From NCBI RefSeq assembly GCF_013266735.1, contig NZ_JABSNU010000005.1, forward strand, positions 186,001-250,000: DNA of 64,000 nucleotides. The letters are read 5' to 3'. This stretch comes from Pedobacter foliorum (lineage in GTDB: Bacteria; Bacteroidota; Bacteroidia; Sphingobacteriales; Sphingobacteriaceae). Every line of letters begins with the position of its first letter. Position 1 is the first letter of the stretch. The translations under genes were made by a program, and so were the position numbers. Under the pieces are notes generated by a model. It saw only the letters and a program-made list of their open reading frames with translations. It searched no databases and was not told where the DNA came from. Positions 18,578-27,890 of this stretch are shown one piece after another.

Positions 18578-19591
18578 ATGTCTAAGAACGAGTTTATAAA
18601 ACTTTACGAAAAGTTTAAGTCGGGGAATTGTTCAGCAAAAGAAAAGGAATTCTTAGAGAATTTTAAGGATGATTATAAGCTGGAGGATTATGAATGGACA
18701 CCTGAAATGGGTAATAAAACTTATGTACATGAAGTTTTATATGCCAGATTGAAGGAGGAAACAGAGCCGACAAGGGATAAAGTGCGTAAACTTTATCCAG
18801 TTCTACGATGGATATCCGCTGCGGCTATATTAATCATAATAGGTACATCTGTAGTTCTCTTTTATCAAAATAGAATTCAAGTAAGTAATGATGCCCTGCC
18901 GTTAGTTAAGTTTGAGACGAGAAAGGGCCAGAAAAAGCAAATCACATTAAGTGATGGAACTGTAGTTTGGTTAAATTCACTTAGTTCTCTAACATTAAAA
19001 AATGGATTTAATGATGAAGTCAGAGAGGTAAACCTTATTGGGGAGGCTTATTTTGATGTAACTCATAACGCAGATAAACCCTTTAAAGTTCATACCATAG
19101 ATTTTACTATAAATGTATTGGGAACTGCATTTAATGTAAAAGCATACGCTGATGATAAGACTTCTGAAACAACTTTGATTCGTGGTTTAATTACCATGCA
19201 ACCCCATGAAGATCATAAAAATGCGATTACTGTAAAACCTAGTCAAAAAGTAGTATTTATAAAAAATGAGAAGTTAAAATCTGGTGGCAATGAAACTGGT
19301 ATTCAGGATATTATTGTTAAAAAATATCAAGAGGTTCGTGATACTACTGTAGTTGAAACTGCATGGACTAAAAATACTCTGGAAATATATGATCAAAAAT
19401 TTATTGATATAAAAAGCGACTTAGAAAGGTGGTTTGATGTACAAATCATTTTTAAGTCGGAGGAAGTGAAGAACTATAAAATTACAGCAACATTCGCAAA
19501 TGATAATATAAATGATGTATTAATTGCACTTAAAAAAACACTAAATTTTAACTATGAGATAAAAGAAAAGACGATCACCATATCAAAATAA
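18578..19591 (+). CDS. FecR-family anti-sigma factor
   Basis: This 337-residue inner-membrane protein has a cytoplasmic N-terminal part (about 1-75) that should hold the ECF sigma factor. A single membrane helix lies at about 78-97 (WISAAAILIIIGTSVVLFYQ). The periplasmic FecR domain is at about 110-205 (TRKGQKKQITLSDGTVVWLN, then GEAYFDV and VLGTAFNVKAY), and the C-terminal DUF4974 domain is at about 260-335. It receives the signal from the STN domain of the SusC encoded downstream and releases sigma. A hairpin directly after its stop separates it from susC, so the two transcripts are probably distinct. Confidence 0.95.
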   Translation: MSKNEFIKLYEKFKSGNCSAKEKEFLENFKDDYKLEDYEWTPEMGNKTYVHEVLYARLKEETEPTRDKVRKLYPVLRWISAAAILIIIGTSVVLFYQNRIQVSNDALPLVKFETRKGQKKQITLSDGTVVWLNSLSSLTLKNGFNDEVREVNLIGEAYFDVTHNADKPFKVHTIDFTINVLGTAFNVKAYADDKTSETTLIRGLITMQPHEDHKNAITVKPSQKVVFIKNEKLKSGGNETGIQDIIVKKYQEVRDTTVVETAWTKNTLEIYDQKFIDIKSDLERWFDVQIIFKSEEVKNYKITATFANDNINDVLIALKKTLNFNYEIKEKTITISK

Positions 19592-19627
19592 AAGGACGGT
19601 GTTGAAGCCACCGCCCTTAATTTTTTG
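19592..19627 (+). terminator. Terminator after fecR
   Basis: Ten-base arms AAGGACGGTG (19592-19601) and CACCGCCCTT (19609-19618) pair with one mismatch around a 7-nt loop. AATTTTTTG follows directly. The hairpin begins immediately at the fecR stop and precedes the susC leader, which fits an intrinsic terminator that uncouples fecR from the PUL operon. Confidence 0.65.
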
Positions 19628-19696
19628 ATCCTTATTAATGACAGTTACTGCGCAAACAATGTGCTGTCAAAATTCACTAAACCAAAAAACAAAAAT

Positions 19697-22600
19697 ATGA
19701 TAAATTATTACTTCCACCAAAAGCGGCTGAGAATAAGGTCGTTTTCCAAATTCATTAGAATAATGAAACTCACCTTTCTTCTGGTGCTCCTTACTTGCCT
19801 CCATGTTTCAGCAAGTGTTTTTTCGCAGGAAAGAATATCTCTTGATGTAAAAAATACTTCCTTGGAAAGAGTTTTAAAGACCATTGAAAAACAAAGCAAA
19901 TATCGTTTTGTATACAGTTCAACCTTTGTTTCGGTAACGAAAAAGATAACTATTGATGCTGAAAATCTGCTAGTTACAGATGTGTTAGCGCAGATTTTAA
20001 AAGGTACAGAACTCACGTTTAGCGTTTCAACTGGGTGTTTAATAGCGATTTCAAATCAAGGTGTTGTAACAAACGATATCGCTGTATCTGGTGTTGTAAA
20101 AGATACCGCAGGAGTAGCCATACCCGGTGTTACTGTACTTGTAAAGGGAACAAAAAAGGGTGTCGCAACAGATTCCGAAGGTAAATTTGCGATAAGTGTT
20201 CCAGAAAATGGAGTACTTGTTTTTTCTGTTGTGGGCTTTGAAACAGTTGAACTGCCAGCATCAAGCTCATCTATGACGGTAGTTTTAAAGTTATCGAGTA
20301 ATAATCTTGATGAAGTTGTAGTGCAAGCTTATGGTACAACTACAAAAAGAAAAACAACCAGTGCTATCAGTACTTTGGATATGACTACTGTGGCACAATT
20401 GCCTGTCCAATCTATTAATGACGGAGTTGCCGGTCGCTTACCAGGTATTACAGTAACCGCGAATAGTGGTGCTCCGGGTTCTAAAAGTGCCATTTCGATC
20501 CGAGGTGGTGGTACGCCTTTATTTGTCATCGACAATGTGATCCGTTCTGAGAATGATTTCACAAACCTGAATCCGAATGATATAGAAGATTATTCTATAC
20601 TAAAGGATGCTGCTGCTACAGCACTTTATGGTGTTTCGGCGGCAAACGGTGTTGTAGTTGTTACAACTAAGCGTGGTCGTGAGGGAAAGATTAATATTAA
20701 TTATGCCTATAACCAGATATTTTCACAACCTACTTTGTTTGGTAAAAAATTAAGCTCCTTCCAACAGCAATCGGCAGTTAACAAAATATATGTAAATGAG
20801 GGAAAGAATGCACCACTATCTGCCGAAGATCTTGAGAAATATCGCACCGGATCTGATCCGTTAAGGTTTCCCAATACTGATTGGCAAGATTTAACGATGA
20901 AAAATTTTGCACCCGAGATGCGACATGACCTATCCGTATCAGGTGGAAGCAAATTAATAAGCTTTTATGGAGGTTTGTCTTATTACGATCAAGGGACGAT
21001 ATTGAAAACGGACAATAACTACAATAGACGAACTACCTATAGATTGAATACCACTAGTGATTTAGAAAAAATTAATTTAAAGGTAACGCTTGGTTTAGAT
21101 GGTTTTATTGAAAACAATGTGATTCCTAACTCAGCTTCAAATGCAGCTGCGTCAACTTTTTATGGCATTTATAGCCATATACAGAATCAAGGTGCAACTG
21201 CATTGGCTAGAAATGAATTTGGTTTGCCTACTCCAATACCAGATAACCCTGTTAGAGAGCTTGATCCACTGTCTGGCTATAAAAAAGGGTCAAATAATAC
21301 GCTTAATGCAAATCTAGGACTTGAATACAGTGCCCATTTTTTGGAAGGATTAAAATTTAAATTCAACGGAGTTTACAATACGTTTAATAACGATGGAAAG
21401 ATATGGGATTTCCTTGCTCCTGGTTATTTGATCGGAAGCAGAGTCCCTGTTTATGGTAATGCTCCGAGTTTGAACGTGCTGAGCGGTAAAACAAATTCAA
21501 CAACACTTCAGGGCTATATTACCTATAATAAAAAGATTGGGGATCATACCATCGATTTTACAGGCGTATATGAGCAAAATAAAACAAGTTCAAATATGTT
21601 GAATGTAACCCGGTCAAATTATCAGATTTTATATGATCAGCTTGTAGCGGGACCGGCAGAAAGCCAATCTATCAATATTTTTGATGCTAATGGAAAGCTT
21701 CTTAGTGGTGAAAGCGAAAGTGCCAGGGCGGCATTATTGGGACGTATTTCTTATGACTATAAATCAAAATATTTTATTGAGGCATCAGTAAGGAGAGACG
21801 GTGATTACCTTTTTGTTCCTGGCAAGCAATGGGGAACTTTCTTTGCATTTTCTGGAGGATATATCCTGTCTGAAGAGAATTTTATGAAATCATTAAGGGA
21901 CAGACATATTCTTGATTTCCTGAAATTAAGAGCCTCTTATGGTGTTTTAGGGAATAAGGATGGTGTAAGCCCTTTTCAATATGTTTCGGCTTATTCCGTA
22001 AATCCACTTGGTTTGATTGTTGATGGAAAGGCTGTTCAAAGCACTTCTGAGCCGCTATCTATCCCAAGCCAGTCATACTCATGGCAGAAAATCGGAAGCA
22101 GGGATTTTGCAATAGATATGGCTTCCTTGAATAACCGATTATCGGCAACAATAGATTATTTCTATACACGTACTACAGGTTACGTAGCAAGTGATCCGAG
22201 ATTTGCCCAAACATTGGGCATCGGATTGCCGGTTATCAATTTTAACGAGGGAGCAGCAAGAAAAGAAGGTTTTGATTTTAATGTTAGCTGGAAAGATAAT
22301 TTAGGTGCGCTTTCTTATAAACTAGGTGTTAATTACAATTATTTCAATACCGCATGGGAGCGCAATAAAGATGATAGTGATGCCGATTTGAAAAACCCTT
22401 ACAGAAGACGGTCTAGCGCAGTCGGAAATTTCTTGTTAGATGCGGATGGTAATGCTATTTATGGATATACCAACAGCGGGTTTATTACAAGTAACAGTCA
22501 ATTATTATCAGGTGCCCGTTTACCCGGAGCTAATGGGGTTGCTGCTGGAGATTTAAGGTATGTAGATACAAATGGTGACGGACAGATTACGACCGATGAT

Positions 22601-23110
22601 CAAACCCGGATCGGTAAGAATACTTTCCCGCGTTCTAACTATGGTATCACTGTTGATTTAGGTTATAAAGGATTTTCTTTTAGTGTTGTTGTTCAGGGGG
22701 CTGGTGCCAGAGACCGTTTACTGGGCAGTTCTGTACAAGGAAATGAATCTGCAACATTAATGACATATGGCTTTCAGGAGGATTACTGGCGTCCGGACAA
22801 TACCGATGCACTATTCCCTAGAGCTACCACTTCTGGCGCTATAAATGGGAACAATAACTTCCAGCAAAGTGATTTCTGGTTGGTACAATCAAAATACATA
22901 CGATTAAAATATTTGCAGTTCGGATACGACTTCAAACAAGGTGTATTGAAGAAATCACCATTTCAACAGCTTCGCTTGTTTGTGTCGGGAACAAACCTGC
23001 TCACATCAGCAAAGAGTCAGAAGTATTTTATAGATCCCGAATCGGATACCAGTAATTATGGCTATCCCATTCAACGCACGTTTGCAATAGGTATTAACGC
23101 AGGATTTTAA
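19697..23110 (+). CDS. SusC/RagA TonB-dependent transporter with STN domain
   Basis: This 1137-residue outer-membrane transporter starts at ATG 19697. An upstream in-frame TTG at 19625 lies on the terminator tail and is unlikely. The long N-terminus with IMKLTFLLVLLTCLHVSASV as hydrophobic core is typical of these proteins. An STN (secretin/TonB) domain at about 45-120 signals to FecR. A carboxypeptidase-regulatory-like beta-sandwich lies at about 130-210, a TonB-box-like LDEVVVQAYG at about 205, then the plug and a 22-strand barrel to the C-terminus. With SusD it imports oligosaccharides across the outer membrane. It is the first gene of the alpha-galactoside PUL; susD follows after 18 bp. 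Confidence 0.95.
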   Translation: MINYYFHQKRLRIRSFSKFIRIMKLTFLLVLLTCLHVSASVFSQERISLDVKNTSLERVLKTIEKQSKYRFVYSSTFVSVTKKITIDAENLLVTDVLAQILKGTELTFSVSTGCLIAISNQGVVTNDIAVSGVVKDTAGVAIPGVTVLVKGTKKGVATDSEGKFAISVPENGVLVFSVVGFETVELPASSSSMTVVLKLSSNNLDEVVVQAYGTTTKRKTTSAISTLDMTTVAQLPVQSINDGVAGRLPGITVTANSGAPGSKSAISIRGGGTPLFVIDNVIRSENDFTNLNPNDIEDYSILKDAAATALYGVSAANGVVVVTTKRGREGKININYAYNQIFSQPTLFGKKLSSFQQQSAVNKIYVNEGKNAPLSAEDLEKYRTGSDPLRFPNTDWQDLTMKNFAPEMRHDLSVSGGSKLISFYGGLSYYDQGTILKTDNNYNRRTTYRLNTTSDLEKINLKVTLGLDGFIENNVIPNSASNAAASTFYGIYSHIQNQGATALARNEFGLPTPIPDNPVRELDPLSGYKKGSNNTLNANLGLEYSAHFLEGLKFKFNGVYNTFNNDGKIWDFLAPGYLIGSRVPVYGNAPSLNVLSGKTNSTTLQGYITYNKKIGDHTIDFTGVYEQNKTSSNMLNVTRSNYQILYDQLVAGPAESQSINIFDANGKLLSGESESARAALLGRISYDYKSKYFIEASVRRDGDYLFVPGKQWGTFFAFSGGYILSEENFMKSLRDRHILDFLKLRASYGVLGNKDGVSPFQYVSAYSVNPLGLIVDGKAVQSTSEPLSIPSQSYSWQKIGSRDFAIDMASLNNRLSATIDYFYTRTTGYVASDPRFAQTLGIGLPVINFNEGAARKEGFDFNVSWKDNLGALSYKLGVNYNYFNTAWERNKDDSDADLKNPYRRRSSAVGNFLLDADGNAIYGYTNSGFITSNSQLLSGARLPGANGVAAGDLRYVDTNGDGQITTDDQTRIGKNTFPRSNYGITVDLGYKGFSFSVVVQGAGARDRLLGSSVQGNESATLMTYGFQEDYWRPDNTDALFPRATTSGAINGNNNFQQSDFWLVQSKYIRLKYLQFGYDFKQGVLKKSPFQQLRLFVSGTNLLTSAKSQKYFIDPESDTSNYGYPIQRTFAIGINAGF

Positions 23111-23128
23111 TCATTAATTTTTAGGAAA

Positions 23129-25036
23129 ATGAAAATAAAAATATTAATAATAATTGGTTGCGCGTTCGTAATAAGTTCCTGTAAAAAGGTTCTGGATGTG
23201 GAGCCTTTAGATAAGGTAAAAGAAGACATAATATGGAGTACCAAGGCTAATGCTGAGACGTTCATCTATGGTACATATGGAATTATGGATGTTTATAGAA
23301 GTGGTCCTGGACCTGATACAAGAACTTCAAATATTTTGGCTACCGATGGAACTGCTAGAAATGCATTTACTGTTTTTAGCGAAAGCTTAACAAATAGTTA
23401 TGATTGGAACGACCACGGCGACAGCAAAATCTTGGACAACTTTAACAATTGGGCGGAAATCCGCCGTTGCAACCTGATTATCAAAAAAGTTGGAGAATCA
23501 ACGGGAATAACCGATGCTGATAAGAAGGTATTGATTGCGGAAGGCAAATTTTTAAGGGCGATGTCTTATTTCGGTGTCGCAAGGAAAACTGGTCGTATTG
23601 TGTGGATAGACAATGTTTTAACTGAAAGTGATGATTTTAAACTGCCTACTGTTGCTACGCCTGTAGAAAGTTATAATTATATTATTAAGGATCTGGAAGA
23701 TGCTGTGGCTGACTTGCCAACAACTAAAATTGCCGGAAGGGCCAACAAATACGTAGCCGCCGCCTTTTTAACAGAGGCTTGTTTGCAAGCTCTGGCTTAT
23801 AAAAACTATCCAGCTGCAGCTAATGTGAATTCCGCTGACCCTCTTATTGAAAAGATTATTACCAATGCTCAATTGGTAATTGGTGGAGGATACGCATTGG
23901 AAGCCGACTACGAAGGGATGTTTAATGAAACTAAAAGTACTTCAGTTGAGATTATTTTTGGTATTTACAAAAAGGCAATAGATAACATAGTACAAAATAC
24001 ACCTATGCAAAATGCTTTTCCAAATATATCTAATGATAAGGTGAAAAAATTTGACGGAGGCCCATTGTTTAGTAAGCCGGTAGCTTTTGAACTTTGGCCG
24101 GAGTACTTTCCAAGTCAAAACCTGGCTGATGATTACTTGGTTATTGATAAGGCAGATCCAACAAAAGTATTGCCTTGGAACCAGACTTCTCAATATTTTG
24201 CTGCTGTAGATGAGGGGGTAAATGTGCGTGCTCCTTATGCAAGAAGAGATTTTCCTAATGATAAAGTTCCTTCGGGAGGGGACGAGATTGTTGTAAAGCA
24301 GGGTAGAATTAAAGCAGGTAGCTTAGAGACTTTTTGGACATTGACAAATGTTAACCGGGATGCCAGATGGAAAAGCTCCATCGTTAGTGATTCTTCTCGT
24401 TTTGCAAATGAACTATTTACTACAAATACTAAGGGAAATGCCAATCGCTGGATTAGTGTGTACGGTGGTGATTGGGGTTCAAGTGTAACAAATATGTATT
24501 TCAGAAAAGGAATGTATACCAATGTAGCACCTAGCTATTTGAATTCGGTTAAGACAGACTACCATTATGTTTGTATGCGCCTGGGAAGAGTTTATCTGAA
24601 TTTAGCAGAAGCGTATTTACTTAAAGGGGATTTGGCCAATGCATTAACTAATTTAAATAAAACACGCATGATGCATGGTGCTTTACCTGCATCTGCGGCA
24701 GGTAATTTAGCTGATGGATGGAAAGATTATAAAAGAGAAAGAAGGGTCGAGTTGACGGAAGAAAATGATTTTTACTACAGTTTATTAAGATGGGGTAGGT
24801 ATGGTGGAAATGCCAATGACGGTTTGGCATCAGGTGGGACTATTGCCAATTTGACTGAGTCTATCCGTGTATTGGATATATCAAAGGACCGGAAATCTTT
24901 TGCGATAGTTACAGGATCATTCAATTTCGGCTATAATCAACGAAGATTTGATGCCTCAAGAAGGTATTTATTCCCTATTCCTCAAGGTTTTATTGACAAC
25001 AACTCTAAATTCGGACCTCAGAATTCTGGATGGTAA
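23129..25036 (+). CDS. SusD/RagB surface glycan-binding lipoprotein
   Basis: This 635-residue lipoprotein has a signal ending at Cys18 in VISSCKK. TPR-like helices typical of SusD form the first part (SKILDNFNNWAEIRRCNLII, then AEGKFLRAMSYFG). The C-terminal signature FPIPQGFIDNN closes the fold, and RVYLNLAEAYLLKGD is the last helix pair. SusD caps the SusC pore and captures glycan at the cell surface. It is cotranscribed with susC (18-bp gap) and with the next lipoprotein gene (26-bp gap). The expected glycan is an alpha-galactose-capped polymer, judged from the downstream enzymes. Confidence 0.95.
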   Translation: MKIKILIIIGCAFVISSCKKVLDVEPLDKVKEDIIWSTKANAETFIYGTYGIMDVYRSGPGPDTRTSNILATDGTARNAFTVFSESLTNSYDWNDHGDSKILDNFNNWAEIRRCNLIIKKVGESTGITDADKKVLIAEGKFLRAMSYFGVARKTGRIVWIDNVLTESDDFKLPTVATPVESYNYIIKDLEDAVADLPTTKIAGRANKYVAAAFLTEACLQALAYKNYPAAANVNSADPLIEKIITNAQLVIGGGYALEADYEGMFNETKSTSVEIIFGIYKKAIDNIVQNTPMQNAFPNISNDKVKKFDGGPLFSKPVAFELWPEYFPSQNLADDYLVIDKADPTKVLPWNQTSQYFAAVDEGVNVRAPYARRDFPNDKVPSGGDEIVVKQGRIKAGSLETFWTLTNVNRDARWKSSIVSDSSRFANELFTTNTKGNANRWISVYGGDWGSSVTNMYFRKGMYTNVAPSYLNSVKTDYHYVCMRLGRVYLNLAEAYLLKGDLANALTNLNKTRMMHGALPASAAGNLADGWKDYKRERRVELTEENDFYYSLLRWGRYGGNANDGLASGGTIANLTESIRVLDISKDRKSFAIVTGSFNFGYNQRRFDASRRYLFPIPQGFIDNNSKFGPQNSGW

Positions 25037-25062
25037 TATTTATTTTTTGACGATATAAGATT

Positions 25063-25539
25063 ATGAAAAGACAAATAAAATTGAATGTAGCTTTAGTAGC
25101 TACCCTTATAATTATCATGCTTTCTTCTTGTTTGAAGAAAGACTTGCCGGTGTACCCTGAATTTGATGCAAATGAAATCACGTTGGTAAACATTGAGTAT
25201 CGTTTCAATGGCAGTCAAATGATGAATGGCCAACCAATTGTTGCTTATCAAAAGTTAACAGTTGCACAAACTATTGATAAAACTAGCTCGACAATAAATG
25301 TGGTGATAACTGTACCTTCTGTTGGTGGTGAATTTACCGCTGAAGAAAGAGCAAAAGTAGTTCAAAGTAAACTGTGGTTTTACATGAATATTTCTACAGC
25401 AGCAAAGATTTCACCAGTGGAGGGTACACCTGCACTGGGTGATCCTACTGATGCTACAAAACCTTTGAAATACATTGTTAAAGCTGCAAATGGTGCAAGC
25501 AAGACATGGACAGTTAATGTGACAGCTCTTAATAAATAA
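25063..25539 (+). CDS. Small surface lipoprotein of the PUL, DUF5018-like
   Basis: This 158-residue lipoprotein has a signal with the lipobox LSSC (Cys23). The remainder looks like an all-beta, immunoglobulin-like domain with an ending typical of DUF5018-related proteins (KYIVKAANGASKTWTVNVT). Such short lipoproteins directly after susD often serve as surface glycan-binding proteins. No catalytic residues are visible. It is the last gene before a strong terminator at 25565, so it closes the import operon. The family assignment is moderate; the binding role is inferred from position. Confidence 0.75.
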   Translation: MKRQIKLNVALVATLIIIMLSSCLKKDLPVYPEFDANEITLVNIEYRFNGSQMMNGQPIVAYQKLTVAQTIDKTSSTINVVITVPSVGGEFTAEERAKVVQSKLWFYMNISTAAKISPVEGTPALGDPTDATKPLKYIVKAANGASKTWTVNVTALNK

Positions 25540-25564
25540 ATTGGTTAGTTAGATTAGGTTGATT

Positions 25565-25592
25565 AGAGCCGTTGCTTTTGACGGCTCTTTTC
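25565..25592 (+). terminator. Terminator after the susCD-lipoprotein operon
   Basis: Perfect 8-bp arms AGAGCCGT (25565-25572) and ACGGCTCT (25581-25588) form a GC-containing stem with an 8-nt loop, followed by TTTTCT. It lies between the small lipoprotein and the GH35 gene. Partial read-through would lower enzyme expression relative to transport, a common arrangement in PULs. Confidence 0.8.
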
Positions 25593-25624
25593 TATCATCT
25601 ACAACTAGCTAATGTGAAATTCCA

Positions 25625-27889
25625 ATGAATATGTTTAAAACGAAATTAATAGGCCTTGCTTTGAGTAGTTTATTGTTTTCTCAATTAAGAGCTCAGGTTT
25701 ATAAAATAGATGTACACAATACATCTGAGAAGCAAAAGACTGTTATTCCTATGTCGGCTAAAAGTCCGAAAGGAACGGTTTTATCGGTAAATAGCCAGTA
25801 TTTTGAAAAGGATGGAAAACCTTGGTTTCCGATAATGGGCGAGATGCACTATAACCGTGTGTTACCCCAAGATTGGGAAAAGGAGATCATCAAGATGAAA
25901 AACGGAGGCCTATCTATTGTAGCCACCTACGTTTTTTGGAATGAACACGAAATTGCAAAAGGTGTATGGGATTGGAAGGGAAATAGGGACATCAATAAAT
26001 TCATCGGTCTTTGCCAAAAACATGATATGTACGTTTGGTTACGTATTGGTCCGTGGAGTCATGGTGAGCAGTTACATGGGGGGCATCCGGATTGGATACA
26101 GAAAATGAAAGGTCGTAGAAGTAATGATCCTGAATATTTAAAAGAATCGACCAAATTGTTTAACCAAATTGGTGTTCAGACGAACGGGCAATACTTTGCA
26201 CAGGGTGGGCCAATTATTGGTGTACAGTTAGAAAACGAATACGCCAGTGGACAAGCAGAGCACATTACCAAACTGAAAGAAATTGCCCTTAAAGCACAAA
26301 TCAATCCGGCATATTGGACAATAACAGCTAACACTGTTTTCGATGATAAAAAGATGGAGGTAATACCTTTACAAGGATCTTATCCTTATCGTGGTTGGGA
26401 AAAGGCTGGAGGAGGTCCGACAAAGGATTTTTTATACGGTAATGACCAATGGATCATGACTGATGCCCTTGGGAAAGTATTTTATGATGTGAATATGTTT
26501 CCGAAAGGTTTGTGCGAACAAGGCTGTGGAAGCCAAATGATGTTCGCCAATCGTTTTGTGGTTAAACCCGAAGTAGTAGAGGCTCATCTTCAAAATCAAA
26601 TTGGGCGTGGTATGAACCTTGCTGGTTATTATATGTTTCATGGTGGTACGCAAACACCTGGACTAAAAGAGCCTGGTCTTCCTGAAAGCTATGATTTTCA
26701 ATCGCCAATAAGTGAGTTCGGTTTACTTAGACCGTCGTATAAATATCTTAAAGTTCTCCACTCTTTTGTTAATGACTTTGGTTCTGATTTGGCTGCAATG
26801 CAGGTTTATGAGCCAGAGAATCCGGTGCGTGATGAAATGGATACCAAAAACTTAAGGTATGTGGCCAGGGCACAGGGCAACAGTGGATTTTTATTTTTGG
26901 GAAATACACAAGTTCGGGTAACTATGCCTGATAAAACTGTAAGCATGCAGGTGAATTTGGCCAATGAAACTATCAGTTTCCCTGAGTTAACCCTTAAAGG
27001 TCAAACCACCGCCATATTACCGTTTAATTTAAAAGTTGGTTCAGCCGTAATTAAATATGTAACAGCACAGCCATTTGTAAGGCTGGTAAACGGGAAAAAT
27101 ATCACTTTGTTTTTTCAGCAATTACCGGGTGTAAAACCACAGTTAGCTTTGACTAAGGGCACTCTTAAAACCAAAAATTTTGCAGGGTGGCAAAGTCAGA
27201 TTAAAAGTAATGAAGTGCAATTGACAACCACTAATAAATCTGATCTAAGTTTTTCAGATACGGATGGCAATAATATAACTCTCGTTTTTTTAACTCGCAA
27301 ACAAGTCGAAAATGCCTGGCGTATCAAACTGAAAAATCAGGAGGCTTTGTTAATTACAGATGCTGATGTATTGGCCGAAAACGATAAAATCACATTGCAA
27401 CAAGTAGGTCGGGCTAATTTTAATATGCAGGTTTATCCTAAAGAATTAAATGCATTTACTAATCAAAAATTGCAGTTAGCTGGTCACGCAAGCACTTTGT
27501 TTGATACTTATCAGCAAAAAACGCAACTTTATGTACCAAAGGTATCAATCAAATATCCGGAAAAGCAAAGGGCTATTATCAGTTTTCCATCTGCTTTACC
27601 AAGTAATGTAAACGACTTGATTTTAAATGTTGATTATTTAGGTAATGTTTGTAAAATAACGCAAAATGGTAAGTACATTACTGATAATCTTTATAATGGT
27701 ACCACCTGGCAAATTGCTATGGAAAGATTTTCAAAACAAAGTGATGTGGAGCTAACCATTTCGGATTGGGACAATAAAACTACGGGAGTACCTGAGAATT
27801 TGGTTGATGAAATAAAAAGCAAAGGCAGTATGTTTAAAAGTATTAAAGCAGTGCCTCAGTATCAGATGGTATTTATGCTTAAAAATTAA
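25625..27889 (+). CDS. Secreted GH35-type beta-galactosidase
   Basis: This 754-residue protein has a signal peptide (ending near LRAQ, about 24). The GH35 TIM barrel is at about 45-380: GEMHYNRVLPQDWEKEIIKM, then YVFWNEHE, RIGPWSHGE, the acid/base Glu205 in GVQLENEYASG, and a likely nucleophile Glu298 in KGLCEQGCGSQ. The FHGGT motif at about 335 matches the GGTNFG-type loop of the family. The remaining about 350 residues are beta-rich domains. The enzyme should release beta-linked galactose, probably in the periplasm. The GH110 gene follows after 1 bp. The exact linkage (beta-1,3 or 1,4) cannot be told. Confidence 0.85.
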   Translation: MNMFKTKLIGLALSSLLFSQLRAQVYKIDVHNTSEKQKTVIPMSAKSPKGTVLSVNSQYFEKDGKPWFPIMGEMHYNRVLPQDWEKEIIKMKNGGLSIVATYVFWNEHEIAKGVWDWKGNRDINKFIGLCQKHDMYVWLRIGPWSHGEQLHGGHPDWIQKMKGRRSNDPEYLKESTKLFNQIGVQTNGQYFAQGGPIIGVQLENEYASGQAEHITKLKEIALKAQINPAYWTITANTVFDDKKMEVIPLQGSYPYRGWEKAGGGPTKDFLYGNDQWIMTDALGKVFYDVNMFPKGLCEQGCGSQMMFANRFVVKPEVVEAHLQNQIGRGMNLAGYYMFHGGTQTPGLKEPGLPESYDFQSPISEFGLLRPSYKYLKVLHSFVNDFGSDLAAMQVYEPENPVRDEMDTKNLRYVARAQGNSGFLFLGNTQVRVTMPDKTVSMQVNLANETISFPELTLKGQTTAILPFNLKVGSAVIKYVTAQPFVRLVNGKNITLFFQQLPGVKPQLALTKGTLKTKNFAGWQSQIKSNEVQLTTTNKSDLSFSDTDGNNITLVFLTRKQVENAWRIKLKNQEALLITDADVLAENDKITLQQVGRANFNMQVYPKELNAFTNQKLQLAGHASTLFDTYQQKTQLYVPKVSIKYPEKQRAIISFPSALPSNVNDLILNVDYLGNVCKITQNGKYITDNLYNGTTWQIAMERFSKQSDVELTISDWDNKTTGVPENLVDEIKSKGSMFKSIKAVPQYQMVFMLKN

Positions 27890-27890
27890 T

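Noticed and set aside
19625..19696. Upstream TTG start for SusC
   Set aside because: The extension would begin in the U-run of the fecR terminator and adds residues without similarity to SusC N-termini; ATG 19697 fits better.
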